Both the position numbers and the translations under genes were made by a program. 64,000 bases of DNA from Pseudogymnoascus destructans (taxonomy: Eukaryota > Ascomycota > Leotiomycetes > Thelebolales > Thelebolaceae), in NCBI RefSeq assembly GCF_001641265.1, contig NW_020167527.1, positions 1,054,001 through 1,118,000 on the forward strand, in the 5' to 3' direction. Below are positions 43,592-52,210 of the stretch, piece by piece. Positions within the stretch are counted from its first letter, which is position 1. The number at the start of each line of letters is the position of its first letter. The notes beneath the pieces were generated by a model. The model saw only the letters and a program-made list of their open reading frames with translations. It searched no databases and was not told the DNA's origin.

Positions 43592-43670
43592 CAGGGTTAG
43601 CACAAATAAATCATAATAATCATGACTATTCAAATAGTCAAATATTACATAAGCATGATTATGATTAACG
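43592..43670. repeat. CAGGGTTAG terminal repeat, related to the 23076 element
   Basis: Begins CAGGGTTAGCACAAATAAAT and continues with TCATAATAATCATGACT, almost the same as the reverse complement of the right end of the 112-bp element at 23076-23187. It then contains a GACTATTCAAATAGTC palindrome and GATTATGATTAA. It looks like one terminus of a larger element whose other end was not found. Confidence 0.65.
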
Positions 43671-43742
43671 TACTTGACAAGCGAGTCGTATTTGCATGCG
43701 AGTCATATCGCGACACACCAAATCCGCACTTTACGGATACTA

Positions 43743-44350
43743 ATGACCATAATGGCTCAACCGCAGCACACTCAGGCTAGTCAGATTGAAGGCCGAATTG
43801 ATTTAGCTATTCAGACCTTCCATCAAGGCTATTTTAGCAACCTCAAAGTAGCTTGTACAACCTACGACGTGCCATACACAACTGTTCGCGGCCGTGTTAA
43901 CGGACGCGTTGCTCGACGCGATTTACAAACAAAAAACTTAGCAACACAGAGGAGTCAACACTTGTCGAATGGATATTATCTATGGAGGTGTACCCCTTGG
44001 ATCTGAATCTGTACGGCAAATGGCAAATCTATTACTCAAAAAACGGTCTGATGAAGTCTACTCTACCCCTCTTACAGTTGGCCAATGATGGGTTTACAAC
44101 TTTGTAAAGCGCCACCCTTTCCTCCAATCAAAATACACCCGCAAATACTATTATCAACAGGCAAAATGTGAAAATCCTACAGTTATTCGGGATTGGTTTC
44201 GACTTTTACAGAACACAATTGCCAAATATGGGATTCAGGAAAATGACATCTATAACTTTGACGAGACAGGATTTCAAATGGGAGTGGTTACAACTGCAAA
44301 AGTGATTACGGGTTCTGAGCGGGCCCATAAGCCAGTTTGTGTGCAGCCAG
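43743..44350 (+). pseudogene. pogo-like (Tc1/mariner superfamily) transposase remnant
   Basis: The first frame carries a psq-type HTH (AIQTFHQGYFSNLKVACTTYDVPYTTVRGRV). After a frameshift near 43930 a CENP-B-like HTH can be followed (LVEWI, then VGQ-stop-WVYNFVKRHP). The first DDE block is intact in another frame (IYNFDETGFQMG). There is at least one frameshift and one TGA, and the protein ends soon after ERAHKPVCVQPG, so the rest of the DDE domain is missing. It is clearly non-functional. It lies about 150 bases inside the CAGGGTTAG terminus at 43592, which may or may not be its own end. Confidence 0.75.
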
Positions 44351-44730
44351 GTGTCATACTGACATTCGTTGCACTCAGTTTGCTATCAAACTCAAGAGCA
44401 AACTTGGAAATCTCCTCCTCAAACCTACAAGTCACTATACATATTTTGGCTTATCACACCAACAACAAGAGCAATACTACTCAACGATTGCTACAACCAT
44501 CTATGATTCATTACACGTCATCGCTCCTTAGTTACTGGGCCGATATTACCACATAGCATATCTCTACAACCCTCTATGATTCATTACATGACATCACTCA
44601 TACTACCACATGACATATCTCTACCAACTAGAGGCCTAGGAGCATGAACGATAGCTCTAAAAGCTCCTACGAACCTCTATGATTCATTACATGTCATCGC
44701 TCTTTAGTTACCCACAAGATTGGTTAAGTT

Positions 44731-45268
44731 ATGACATAATTTGTCTATGACATAATTTGTCTATGACATAATTTGTCTATGACATAATTTGTCTATAGGG
44801 GTACTCTGACCTTGGACCTCCTTTTACTTCCTATAGGCTACGAACCTAAGAGATGGTTCTATGGGATTCTCTTACGTCGACTACAGTTACCAAGCCTGGT
44901 TAGTCATGGAAAGTCTTGGAAAATGAGAGAACTACACTCCTTTAGCATAAATAGGATTGCCCTTTCCTTAAGAAAGGGCAAGCAGACAATACAGTAAATC
45001 GACTATCACATACTTCCACGTCTTTTCCAAGCTTCCAAGCATTCATCTTGTTACTCCTTGTTTCTGAAAAGTCAGTGAGGTGTTAACCTCTGACTTACCC
45101 CTGAGTTCCCAGACTCAACATTTGTTGCAACTTGTCTGAACCACTTCACTACATCACACACCTGATTGCTGCGTTGTGGAATAGTCTAAGCTACGACCCT
45201 TTGGCTCTGTTTTCTAAGACAGTGTGTTGTCTTAGTAAATTCATCCCTTCCTTGGGTGGCTAGATTCT
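44731..45268. repeat. Repeat A, internal region of an LTR element, left copy
   Basis: About 540 bases nearly identical to 52211-52709. It starts with four 16-bp units (ATGACATAATTTGTCT, 44731-44794), of which the other copy has about two. It ends exactly where the left LTR begins. No coding capacity. The differences from the right copy are mostly transitions, and most of these read C or G here and T or A in the right copy. Confidence 0.85.
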
Positions 45269-45743
45269 TGTAACGCTGACTTCTAAACGATAGAAGACAC
45301 AGAGGTTCTCTTGCGTAAAGGTTTACTTATCAGAGGAGGCAGGGGATCAGACACAAAGGCTTCAAGTAACACGTTACTAGTATATAACAAATACTGTATT
45401 GAGTTGAGCACGAAGCTCCTATCTAAGGAAATACTATCTACTTATATAGTGGCGTCATGCCTAGTGGACTCTTGGGAACTCACTCGAGTCCTCGGAGTCC
45501 TGGACTCTTAGGACTCTTCTCATCATCCTGCGAGTCCATCACGTGCCTAGTGGACTCCTGGGAACTCACTCGAGTCCTCGGAGTCCTGGACTCTTAGGAC
45601 TCTTCTCATCATCCTGCGAGTCCGTCACGTGATACTTTCGGAACTACTATTCCCCGCTGCCCCTCCAGGTACCAGGGCCGGTCTCATGCGACCTCCCTCC
45701 TTCCTGTCCTGTAGTTGGCCAGCCTTCTTGTTCCGTCGTAACA
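45269..45743 (-). repeat. Left (3') LTR
   Basis: 475 bp, TG...CA type in element orientation (TGTTACG to CGTTACA). The first about 190 bp (45269-45458) match the right LTR with only two differences. The rest of U3 is different and includes two 86-bp direct repeats full of GGACTC and GAGTCC. Confidence 0.88.
45459..45630. repeat. 86-bp tandem repeat in the left LTR
   Basis: Two adjacent 86-bp copies (45459-45544 and 45545-45630) with two mismatches. Each is dense in GGACTC and GAGTCC half-sites in both orientations and ends in TCACGT. The position in U3 is where retroelement enhancers usually lie. Confidence 0.9.
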
Positions 45744-45760
45744 CTCGCTCCCTTCCCCTG
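45744..45760 (-). other. Polypurine tract of the chromovirus
   Basis: On the element strand, CAGGGGAAGGGAGCGAG directly precedes the 3' LTR start TGTTACG. This is the expected position and composition for the plus-strand DNA primer. Confidence 0.85.
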
Positions 45761-45791
45761 GGCATTCGTCTCGAATCCTATAAGTACGTCC

Positions 45792-46406
45792 ATGTCCCCG
45801 GGACTCTGCTGCTCCTCAGCGAGTCCTTCAACATGCAACATGCCTACTGACACTGCCCGCAAACTCCAGGAACGCAACGATCTTGTCCGTCGAATAAAGA
45901 ACCACGGATACGAACTACCCGAAATGGATTCTTGCTCGAACTGCGTGAGGCGAAACATTACTTGCGTGTCGTCTCCAAATGATTCACGGCGGTGCGCCGA
46001 GTGCGTTCGTCGCAACTTGAAAGAAAAGTGTGACTGTATGGGTCCTGAGCATCCCGACTGGGTGAAGCTCGAACGGGAGGAGGATCGCCTGGATCGCGAA
46101 GAGGAAGAAACCCTTTCGAAGTTACTTCGTCTGCGGAAGCAGAAACGCCTCATCCGAACCCGTGGTAAAGATATGCTCCGGCGAGGTTTGAAAACCCTCG
46201 ACGAGCTTGATGCGGCAGAGGAGGCCGAACGTGTGGCTGCTGAGAAGCGTGACGCTGTTGAGGCTGAGGAACAGGCAGTTAGCGCTGCCTCCTCGTCTGT
46301 GACCGGGACCCTCGCTTCCTCCGATCCACTGGCCTACTCCCCTGCATCTTGGGATCAATGGCTGGCGGATGGCGGCGTCGATATTCCTCCAGCAGTTCTT
46401 TGCTGA
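45792..46406 (+). CDS. Retroelement antisense ORF with a Zn2Cys6-type cluster and coiled coil
   Basis: It encodes 204 residues from ATG at 45792, or 188 from ATG at 45840. A cysteine block (CSNCVRRNITC then RRCAECVRRNLKEKC) has the spacing C-x2-C-x6-C-x9-C-x2-C-x8-C, which fits the fungal Zn2Cys6 (Gal4-type) consensus. A highly charged helix follows (EREEDRLDREEEETLSKLLRLRKQKR and more), likely a coiled coil for dimerisation. The ORF lies between the 3' LTR and Pol on the opposite strand, and its 3' end overlaps the 3' end of pol by about 128 bases. Its start is 49-97 bases from the LTR. I recall similar charged proteins from fungal repeats but know no function. DNA binding is inference. Confidence 0.65.
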   Translation: MSPGLCCSSASPSTCNMPTDTARKLQERNDLVRRIKNHGYELPEMDSCSNCVRRNITCVSSPNDSRRCAECVRRNLKEKCDCMGPEHPDWVKLEREEDRLDREEEETLSKLLRLRKQKRLIRTRGKDMLRRGLKTLDELDAAEEAERVAAEKRDAVEAEEQAVSAASSSVTGTLASSDPLAYSPASWDQWLADGGVDIPPAVLC

Positions 46407-49400
46407 TGTTCCTTGTTGGTTCCCACGAATTATCCGTAGGTTCGTAATTTTCCCATTTTATCAAAAACTCTTCTCGACGTCCTACTAACCTTCTGTCTAG
46501 GATCGCTTCGACCTCATATTCGATTATCTCATTCTCGGGTTGGAGTTCGGTGTCGGTCGCAATTGGGGTATTTCCTCTTGCTGGTTCCAGTAGTGAGACA
46601 TGAAATACCGGGTGTAGTCTAGACTTCCTGGGTAGCTGCAGTCTGTAATTAACTGAGCTGACTTTGTTCAATATTTTGAATGGTCCCAATTTCTTGAAGT
46701 CCAACTTTGTGCTTGGTCGTTTCGTTTTGATATGTTTCCGGAGTAGGTATACTTTATCCCCCTCCTTGAAGGCAGGTTCCATACTGCGCTTCTTGTTTGC
46801 GTATGCGGCGGATCGTTCATTTAAGAATTGGATGTCCGTCGCAAGTTGTTCGTGGAACGATTTCAGTTGTTCCACCACGATCAGGGCTTGTTCAGCTCGT
46901 GATTCATCCGGTCTTGGTTGCCTATATGCTTCTGGCTGGTAGCCATAATTGGCAAAGAACGGTGAGACTTTCGTTGCTTCTGTCATCGCGCTGTTATATG
47001 CAAACTGTGCGATGGGTAAGATCTGAACCCAGTTATCCTGTTGATGATTGACATAGCTTCGCAGGTACTGTTCAAGGGTCTGATTTAATCTTTCTGTTTG
47101 GCCGTCTGTCTGGGGATGAAAAGCTGTTGATAGCTTATGATTTGTTCCCAGTAGCGCCATCAATGATTTCCAGAATTTCGAAGTAAAGAGCTTGTCTCTA
47201 TCTGAGATGATTTCTTCTGGCATCCCATGATCGGCTAATATGACTCGAATGAAGGTATATGCGAGCGCCTCGGCGTCGCTAGCTTCTAGATATGGTATAA
47301 ACTTCCCATATTTCGTGAGTCTTTCCGTGATGACGAGGATAGAGTCGTATTCTATTCCTGTTAACGGGTCCTTGGAGGGTGGAAGCTTGACGATGAAGTC
47401 CAAAGCTATTGATTTCCACGCTCCTTTTGGTACTGGTGTCGACTTGAGTTGTCCGTATGGCAGATGCCTATTGGATTTTGACTTGCTGCAAATGTCGCAC
47501 TCTCTTACCACTGTCTCTACCTGCTTCCTCATACCTGGGAAGTAGTAGTGTCGAGTGATTCGTTCGAAGGTTCGTGTTACTCCCTGATGACCGTGTGCTG
47601 GTAACGAGTGTTGTTCTTGCACCAGCGGGCGTCTCATTTGACTTGGGACATACACTAACCCTTTGTATCGAATCAATCCTTGTTCGTCGATGGTGAAGTC
47701 GCCTTCGACTTTGGACAAGACTCGCTTGGCGCATTCGTCTGTTGCGTAAGCTTTCTTGAGTCTTTCCTCGAGTTCTGTATCTTCGATGACTGAGATCGTC
47801 GCTAGTAACTCGTTGTACTGTATTCCTGCATCTGTTTTCTTCAGAATTGCTCTAGGTCTTTCTTCCTTTGGGCCGGCGTAGTCGGTCCGTCTGCTGAGAG
47901 CATCTGCTCTTGCATTCTCGGAGCCCTTGCGATAGGTTATCGTGAAGTTGTAGGCTGCGAGGGTTTCTGCCCAGCGGACTTGTCTGCGGTTTAAAACCTT
48001 GGTCGTGGTGAAATATATAAGGTTCTTGTGATCCGTCCATACCTGCACAGGGTAGGTGGATCCCTCAAGATATACTCGCCACTGCTCAAAGGCAACGACA
48101 ATAGCCAGTAGCTCCTTGTCGTGGATGTCGTAATTGAGTTCCGCGGGTGACAGTTTCCTAGAGTAGTACGCGATTGGTTTGAACTTACCGTTCTCGTCTG
48201 GTTGATTCAGACATGCTCCAATTGCGAAGTCAGAAGAGTCCGTTTCGAGGATGATCTTCTTTGCAGGGTCAAATGTAGCAAGGATAGGTGCTTCCGTGAA
48301 CTTCGTCTTAAGTTCCTGGAAAGCAGCCTCTGCCTTGTCCGTCCATTTGAATTTGAGATCCTTTCTGGTAAGCTCCGTGAGTGGTTGAGCTACCTTGGAA
48401 TATCCCGAGATGAATCTTCGGTAGAAGTTGGCGAAGCCTAGGAAGGCTTGCACTTCCTTGACCGTGGTCGGTGTTGGCCATTCCAACACTGCCGTTACTT
48501 TTGCTTGGTCCATCTTGATGCCGTGCGTTCCAATAATGTAACCCAAGAATTCGACTTGGTTTTTATGGAACTCGCACTTCTCTGGTTTGAGGAGTAAGCT
48601 GTACTCCTTTAGTTTCTTCAGGACGAGTTTGACATGCTTGACATGCTCCTCCTTGGTTGCTGAATACACCAGGACATCGTCTAGGTAGACAATGGTAAAG
48701 ATGTCTAAGTATTCGTGCAAAGCATCATTCATCAGTCGTTGCATGGATCCGGGTGCGTTTGTTAGCCCAAAGGGCATGACTTGATACTCGAATAGGCCAT
48801 AGCGGGTGCGGAATGCTGTTTTCCACTCTTCCCCAGCCTTGATTCGGATCAGGTTGTATGCTCCTCGCAGATCTAGCTTACTGAAGATCTTTGCTCCTTG
48901 AAATCTATCGTGTAGTTCGTTGATTAACGGCAGGGCATACCTGTCCTTGATTGTGATGTTGTTCAACGCTCGATAGTCCACACATAACCGTAGGGAGCCG
49001 TCTTTCTTTGGTACGAAAAGCACCGGACTTCCTGCTGGTGATGTGGATGGTCTGATGAATCCTTTCGCTAGGTTATCATCGATGTACTCCTTAAGTACCT
49101 TCAGCTCCTTTTCCGATAGCTGATATATTGGTCCGAACGGTGGACTTTTGTCTTTCTCCAAAGGTATCTCGTGATCCCATGGTTGGTGCTTAGGAAGCGC
49201 CTCGTTCTTAGGGCCTTCCTGAAATAATCGCTCGTATTCCTTGTACTCCACCGGTATACTCGTCGGTGAGGATGCCTGGGCTAGGTCATCAAGCTCGGAG
49301 GTTGCACATAACTCCTTCCGGCCCTGGGAGGGTTTCTCCCGTTGTCGCGTGTCCGTCCGTTGTTCACACGCGCACTGGCTCATCACAACTTTCTCGTTCC

Positions 49401-49731
49401 ACCAGTCGATCTGGGGGTTGTGTTTCTTGAGCCATGGCACACCAAGGATGCACGCATGGTTGTCCATGTGCACGATGTCAAACTGAATCGTTTCCTTGTG
49501 CCCGTGTAGCATAACCATTTCCAATGGGACCGTTTCGTGGGTCACCATTCCTTCATTAGTCGAGATGGGCTCTCCATCTACGACCATTAACGGGTATGGT
49601 TCGGTTTTCAATTGCGTCTTGAAACCTTGCGTGTCTGCTACTTTCTTTGTCATAAAGTTGCCCGTCGCTCCTGAGTCAATCATTGCTCGGAGGTGTCGCT
49701 GTTGTATCTTAGCGACCACATATAGTTGCAT
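46279..49731 (-). CDS. pol: Pol polyprotein of the chromovirus
   Basis: 1150 residues from the first ATG. The -1 frame is open a further 27 codons upstream to the frameshift site. Domains in order: aspartic protease (MIDSGATGNF, about 17-26), reverse transcriptase (LCVDYRALN, VMPFGLTNAPG, VYLDDVLVYS near 347), RNase H (ETDSSDFAIGACL near 495), and an integrase zinc domain (HGHQGVTRTFERI...CDICSKSK near 690-740). The integrase core has IALDF, SDRDKLF and HPQTDGQTERLN. A C-terminal chromodomain follows (EFLIKWENYEPTDNSWEP near 1090). All key residues are present and there is no stop. Chromodomains in this group steer integration to heterochromatin. It is probably made only as a Gag-Pol fusion. 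Confidence 0.95.
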   Translation of the reverse strand: MQLYVVAKIQQRHLRAMIDSGATGNFMTKKVADTQGFKTQLKTEPYPLMVVDGEPISTNEGMVTHETVPLEMVMLHGHKETIQFDIVHMDNHACILGVPWLKKHNPQIDWWNEKVVMSQCACEQRTDTRQREKPSQGRKELCATSELDDLAQASSPTSIPVEYKEYERLFQEGPKNEALPKHQPWDHEIPLEKDKSPPFGPIYQLSEKELKVLKEYIDDNLAKGFIRPSTSPAGSPVLFVPKKDGSLRLCVDYRALNNITIKDRYALPLINELHDRFQGAKIFSKLDLRGAYNLIRIKAGEEWKTAFRTRYGLFEYQVMPFGLTNAPGSMQRLMNDALHEYLDIFTIVYLDDVLVYSATKEEHVKHVKLVLKKLKEYSLLLKPEKCEFHKNQVEFLGYIIGTHGIKMDQAKVTAVLEWPTPTTVKEVQAFLGFANFYRRFISGYSKVAQPLTELTRKDLKFKWTDKAEAAFQELKTKFTEAPILATFDPAKKIILETDSSDFAIGACLNQPDENGKFKPIAYYSRKLSPAELNYDIHDKELLAIVVAFEQWRVYLEGSTYPVQVWTDHKNLIYFTTTKVLNRRQVRWAETLAAYNFTITYRKGSENARADALSRRTDYAGPKEERPRAILKKTDAGIQYNELLATISVIEDTELEERLKKAYATDECAKRVLSKVEGDFTIDEQGLIRYKGLVYVPSQMRRPLVQEQHSLPAHGHQGVTRTFERITRHYYFPGMRKQVETVVRECDICSKSKSNRHLPYGQLKSTPVPKGAWKSIALDFIVKLPPSKDPLTGIEYDSILVITERLTKYGKFIPYLEASDAEALAYTFIRVILADHGMPEEIISDRDKLFTSKFWKSLMALLGTNHKLSTAFHPQTDGQTERLNQTLEQYLRSYVNHQQDNWVQILPIAQFAYNSAMTEATKVSPFFANYGYQPEAYRQPRPDESRAEQALIVVEQLKSFHEQLATDIQFLNERSAAYANKKRSMEPAFKEGDKVYLLRKHIKTKRPSTKLDFKKLGPFKILNKVSSVNYRLQLPRKSRLHPVFHVSLLEPARGNTPIATDTELQPENEIIEYEVEAILDRRLVGRREEFLIKWENYEPTDNSWEPTRNISKELLEEYRRRHPPAIDPKMQGSRPVDRRKRGSRSQTRRQR

Positions 49732-49776
49732 GCTGCCCGTCGTGGCGCATAGCTGGTCTGTACTAGGCCTCTTCGT

Positions 49777-49818
49777 GTCGCTCGCCGGTGGCCTACCGTC
49801 GAGGACTCCTAGTTTTTT
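49777..49818 (-). promoter_or_regulatory. Programmed -1 frameshift signal between gag and pol
   Basis: On the element strand the slippery heptamer A AAA AAC (49818-49812, in the correct gag phase) is followed directly by the gag stop TAG. After a 5-nt spacer a hairpin can form. Its stems are GTC-CTCG (49806-49800) with CGAG-C-GAC (49784-49777), and CGGT (49798-49795) with ACCG (49789-49786). The loop is five nt, with one A/G mismatch and one bulged C. Pol is in the -1 frame and open from this point. Slippery site, spacing and hairpin all fit the known mechanism. Confidence 0.85.
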
Positions 49819-51746
49819 GACTCGTCCGAGGAAGGATAGTATTCATCCGCTTCCAATGGTGGTCCTTGGGGAGATCGTTTCCCTCGCTCTTCTGCTTCGT
49901 CTAGCAGATGTGGGTATTTCTCGTATACCTGTTCGCTTTTGATAGGCAAGTCCCCTTCAGACTGGCTTCGCCTGAGGGCGTGAACTTGCTCTGCGTCTCT
50001 GAAGTGTATCCTGGGCGAGGATCGGGGAAACAACTGATTCTGGTGTTTCTTTTTCCAGTGGAGCTTGCAGTCATCTTCGCTGCAATACTCCCAGTAGACA
50101 TACGCGTGCCAGGGATGATCAGTCTCTGTTGCGTCTGTCATTGATAGTTCCCGCTGTCCTCTCACCCATGCACTATCTTCCCTCGGAGGCGTGGAGAATG
50201 TGTCTAGTTGCTCCATGGCTCTCCTTTCGATGCGTGGAGTGGGTCTCGCATTTTCCCGTCGGAGCATATCTCTGGCTTTCTCGTCGTACTTCTTCAGGGC
50301 TCTCCTGCGGTCCTGGTAGTAAAGTTTGACGCTTTTCATATACTTCAGTTTAGCCATATGCTCGACATCCTTCTCCAGTTCTTCCGCTTCTTGGGCTTCC
50401 AACTTAGCTACGTCTTGGGACGTGCCAAGCAGCCTGCGGGTATTCGTTAGTTGGTCGTAGTATCTCCAGAGGTCATCCTTGCAGTCGTCCACCTTGCACT
50501 TTAACGGAAGTTCCTGTAACAGGTTCCCGTAGAGGTCTTTAAGCATGGGGATTCTCCTCTGGCCATTGGGCTTGTCTCGTTCGGCCCTAATCTTCGCGTG
50601 GGCGTGTTTTGCCATGCGTCTTACTACGTTCTTGCACCGTGGACTCATTGGTTCCGTAGGTGCGAGTTCATCGAAGGTCTCCTGTTCCGAGACGGTGAAC
50701 GATTCCGCCTCCGACCCTTCATCTGAGCTCTCGTCTTCTGGGGTGCTTTCGCCGTTTATTCCCCAGTCCTGTTTGCTCACAAACGTTGCGTTCAACTGTC
50801 CTGTCCAGGTGGCATTGAGTTGTTTGCCAACTTTGCGTCCGCCGTTCCCTTTCTTTGGCTGTCTGCAGTCTCGGGCCATGTGGCCTGGCTTGTCGCAGTT
50901 AAAACAGAGTCGTTCCTTGAATTGTCTGTCTTTCTTAGGGTCACGGGGTCGTCCAGGTTTGAACGTGGCATCGAGTTCCATTGGGTCCGACCAACGGTTG
51001 TCTCGCGGGTGTTGATCCCGTCGTCTGCCCTCGTTTCCCCGGTAGGGGTAACTTTTCTTGGGCTTGTCATAGGTCCGACGTTCCTTCTGGAATTCGTATA
51101 GTCGATTGTCGATTCGGACCGTATGTTCGATTAGCGCTACCATGTCCGTTGGTTGTTGTTCCAAACGGGCAAGTTCCATACGTATATGGCTCTTCAGCCC
51201 ACGTCGGTAGTGGCTGATGAGTGCGCTGGCGTCCCATCCTGTCTGATTGCCGTATCTCTGGAATTCTGTGGAGTATGTGAGGGCGCTGCCAGTCTGCTTA
51301 AGTGCAAACAGATGGTCTTCTGCGGTCTTAATCTCATCGATGTCTCCGAACATGCGTCGGATTTCCTTACAGAATCCATTCCAGCTGCCAAACATAGTCT
51401 GCGTAGTTGTCATGCTTCCATTGGTACTTTCATATTTGAAATAGTCCTTGAGGAATGGTTCGATCCATCGCAGGGCTTCCCCCCTAAGGTAGGACGCAGT
51501 CCACAGGGCATAGCTCTCCTGGGTGGGGAACTTCTCGTCATTGAAGTGCTGGTACAGTTCGACCTGTAGCAAAAACACCTCAAGTTCCTTTCGGTTGCCG
51601 GAGTAAGTGTCGGGCAACTTGACGCGTAGAGTTTCCTTGAGTTCGTTGACGGTGGGTGCATCGGGCATCTCTTCATTCTCAGGCTTAGACCTCTGAGACG
51701 AAGTTGGCGTGGTGGGGGTTTTCCCCTTCGAACTGACGACAGACAT
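49809..51746 (-). CDS. gag: Gag polyprotein of the chromovirus
   Basis: 645 residues. A retrotransposon-gag domain covers about 40-200 (KLPDTYSGNRKELEVFLLQVELY, YLRGEALRWIEPFL). A CCHC zinc knuckle follows near 285 (CFNCDKPGHMARDC). Then comes an unusually long charged C-terminal extension of about 330 residues, with predicted coiled coil (EAQEAEELEKDVEHM) and a CSEDDCKLHWKKKH motif near 560. Gag forms the virus-like particle and packages RNA. The gene starts at the first ATG after the 5' LTR, about 46 bases inside. Its stop follows the slippery heptamer directly. Confidence 0.93.
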   Translation of the reverse strand: MSVVSSKGKTPTTPTSSQRSKPENEEMPDAPTVNELKETLRVKLPDTYSGNRKELEVFLLQVELYQHFNDEKFPTQESYALWTASYLRGEALRWIEPFLKDYFKYESTNGSMTTTQTMFGSWNGFCKEIRRMFGDIDEIKTAEDHLFALKQTGSALTYSTEFQRYGNQTGWDASALISHYRRGLKSHIRMELARLEQQPTDMVALIEHTVRIDNRLYEFQKERRTYDKPKKSYPYRGNEGRRRDQHPRDNRWSDPMELDATFKPGRPRDPKKDRQFKERLCFNCDKPGHMARDCRQPKKGNGGRKVGKQLNATWTGQLNATFVSKQDWGINGESTPEDESSDEGSEAESFTVSEQETFDELAPTEPMSPRCKNVVRRMAKHAHAKIRAERDKPNGQRRIPMLKDLYGNLLQELPLKCKVDDCKDDLWRYYDQLTNTRRLLGTSQDVAKLEAQEAEELEKDVEHMAKLKYMKSVKLYYQDRRRALKKYDEKARDMLRRENARPTPRIERRAMEQLDTFSTPPREDSAWVRGQRELSMTDATETDHPWHAYVYWEYCSEDDCKLHWKKKHQNQLFPRSSPRIHFRDAEQVHALRRSQSEGDLPIKSEQVYEKYPHLLDEAEERGKRSPQGPPLEADEYYPSSDESKN

Positions 51747-51792
51747 GTTGCTTTGTGTATGAGCCAGTGCCTCGTAGAAGTGGTGCTCAAAG

Positions 51793-52210
51793 TGTAACGC
51801 TGACTTCTAAATGATAGAAGACACAGAGGTTCTCTTGCGTAAAGGTTTACTTATCAGAGGAGGCAGGGGATCAGACACAAAGGCTTCAAGTAACACGTTA
51901 CTAGTATATAACAAATACTGTATTGAGTTGAGCACGAAGCTCCTATCTAAGGAAATACTATCTACTTATATAGTGGCGTCGTGCCTCATGGGTAATCTGG
52001 ATAGTTGGTGGATAGCTAGATATTCAGGATAGTTCGTGGATAGCTCAACTATCCAATATCCACTAGTTTCTGCAACTATCCATTAGCCCCGTCACATGGC
52101 AGCCTACCCCGCTTCCCACTGTGACTCACACGTCATGTTATGTGACTCACACGTCACGTTACTAGGCCCTGGCCCTGTAACCATGACATCATGTTACTAT
52201 AGCCGTAACA
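51793..52210 (-). repeat. Right (5') LTR
   Basis: 418 bp. In element orientation it starts TGTTACGG and ends CGTTACA. It shares about 190 bp with the left LTR, but its U3 carries a different set of motifs (GGATAG and CTATCC in both orientations), plus a duplicated GTGACTCACACGTCA unit near 52124-52160. Directly inside it I find no TGG-type primer-binding site; CTTTGAGCACC follows. Confidence 0.88.

Larger units (their letters stand above)
45269..52210 (-). mobile_element. Ty3/gypsy chromovirus, coding-intact, minus orientation
   Basis: The 6.9-kb element has LTRs that begin TGTTACGG (right copy) and end CGTTACA in element orientation. Gag (645 codons) and Pol (1150 codons) are both open, a -1 frameshift signal joins them, and a polypurine tract abuts the 3' LTR. 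The C-terminal chromodomain of Pol places it in the chromoviruses. An extra ORF runs on the opposite strand near the 3' end. There is no shared target-site duplication (ATTCT on the left, ATAAT on the right), and the two LTRs differ completely in U3, so the present structure is likely a recombinant between two insertions rather than one clean insertion. Confidence 0.9.

Noticed and set aside
45311..45511. 66-codon ORF, also present at 51811
   Set aside because: It lies inside the LTR core and is repeated only because the LTR is. No independent evidence for coding.
47240..49942. ORFs of 80-150 codons on the plus strand across pol
   Set aside because: They are shadows of the gag and pol frames. 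None has an independent motif, unlike the ORF at 45792.
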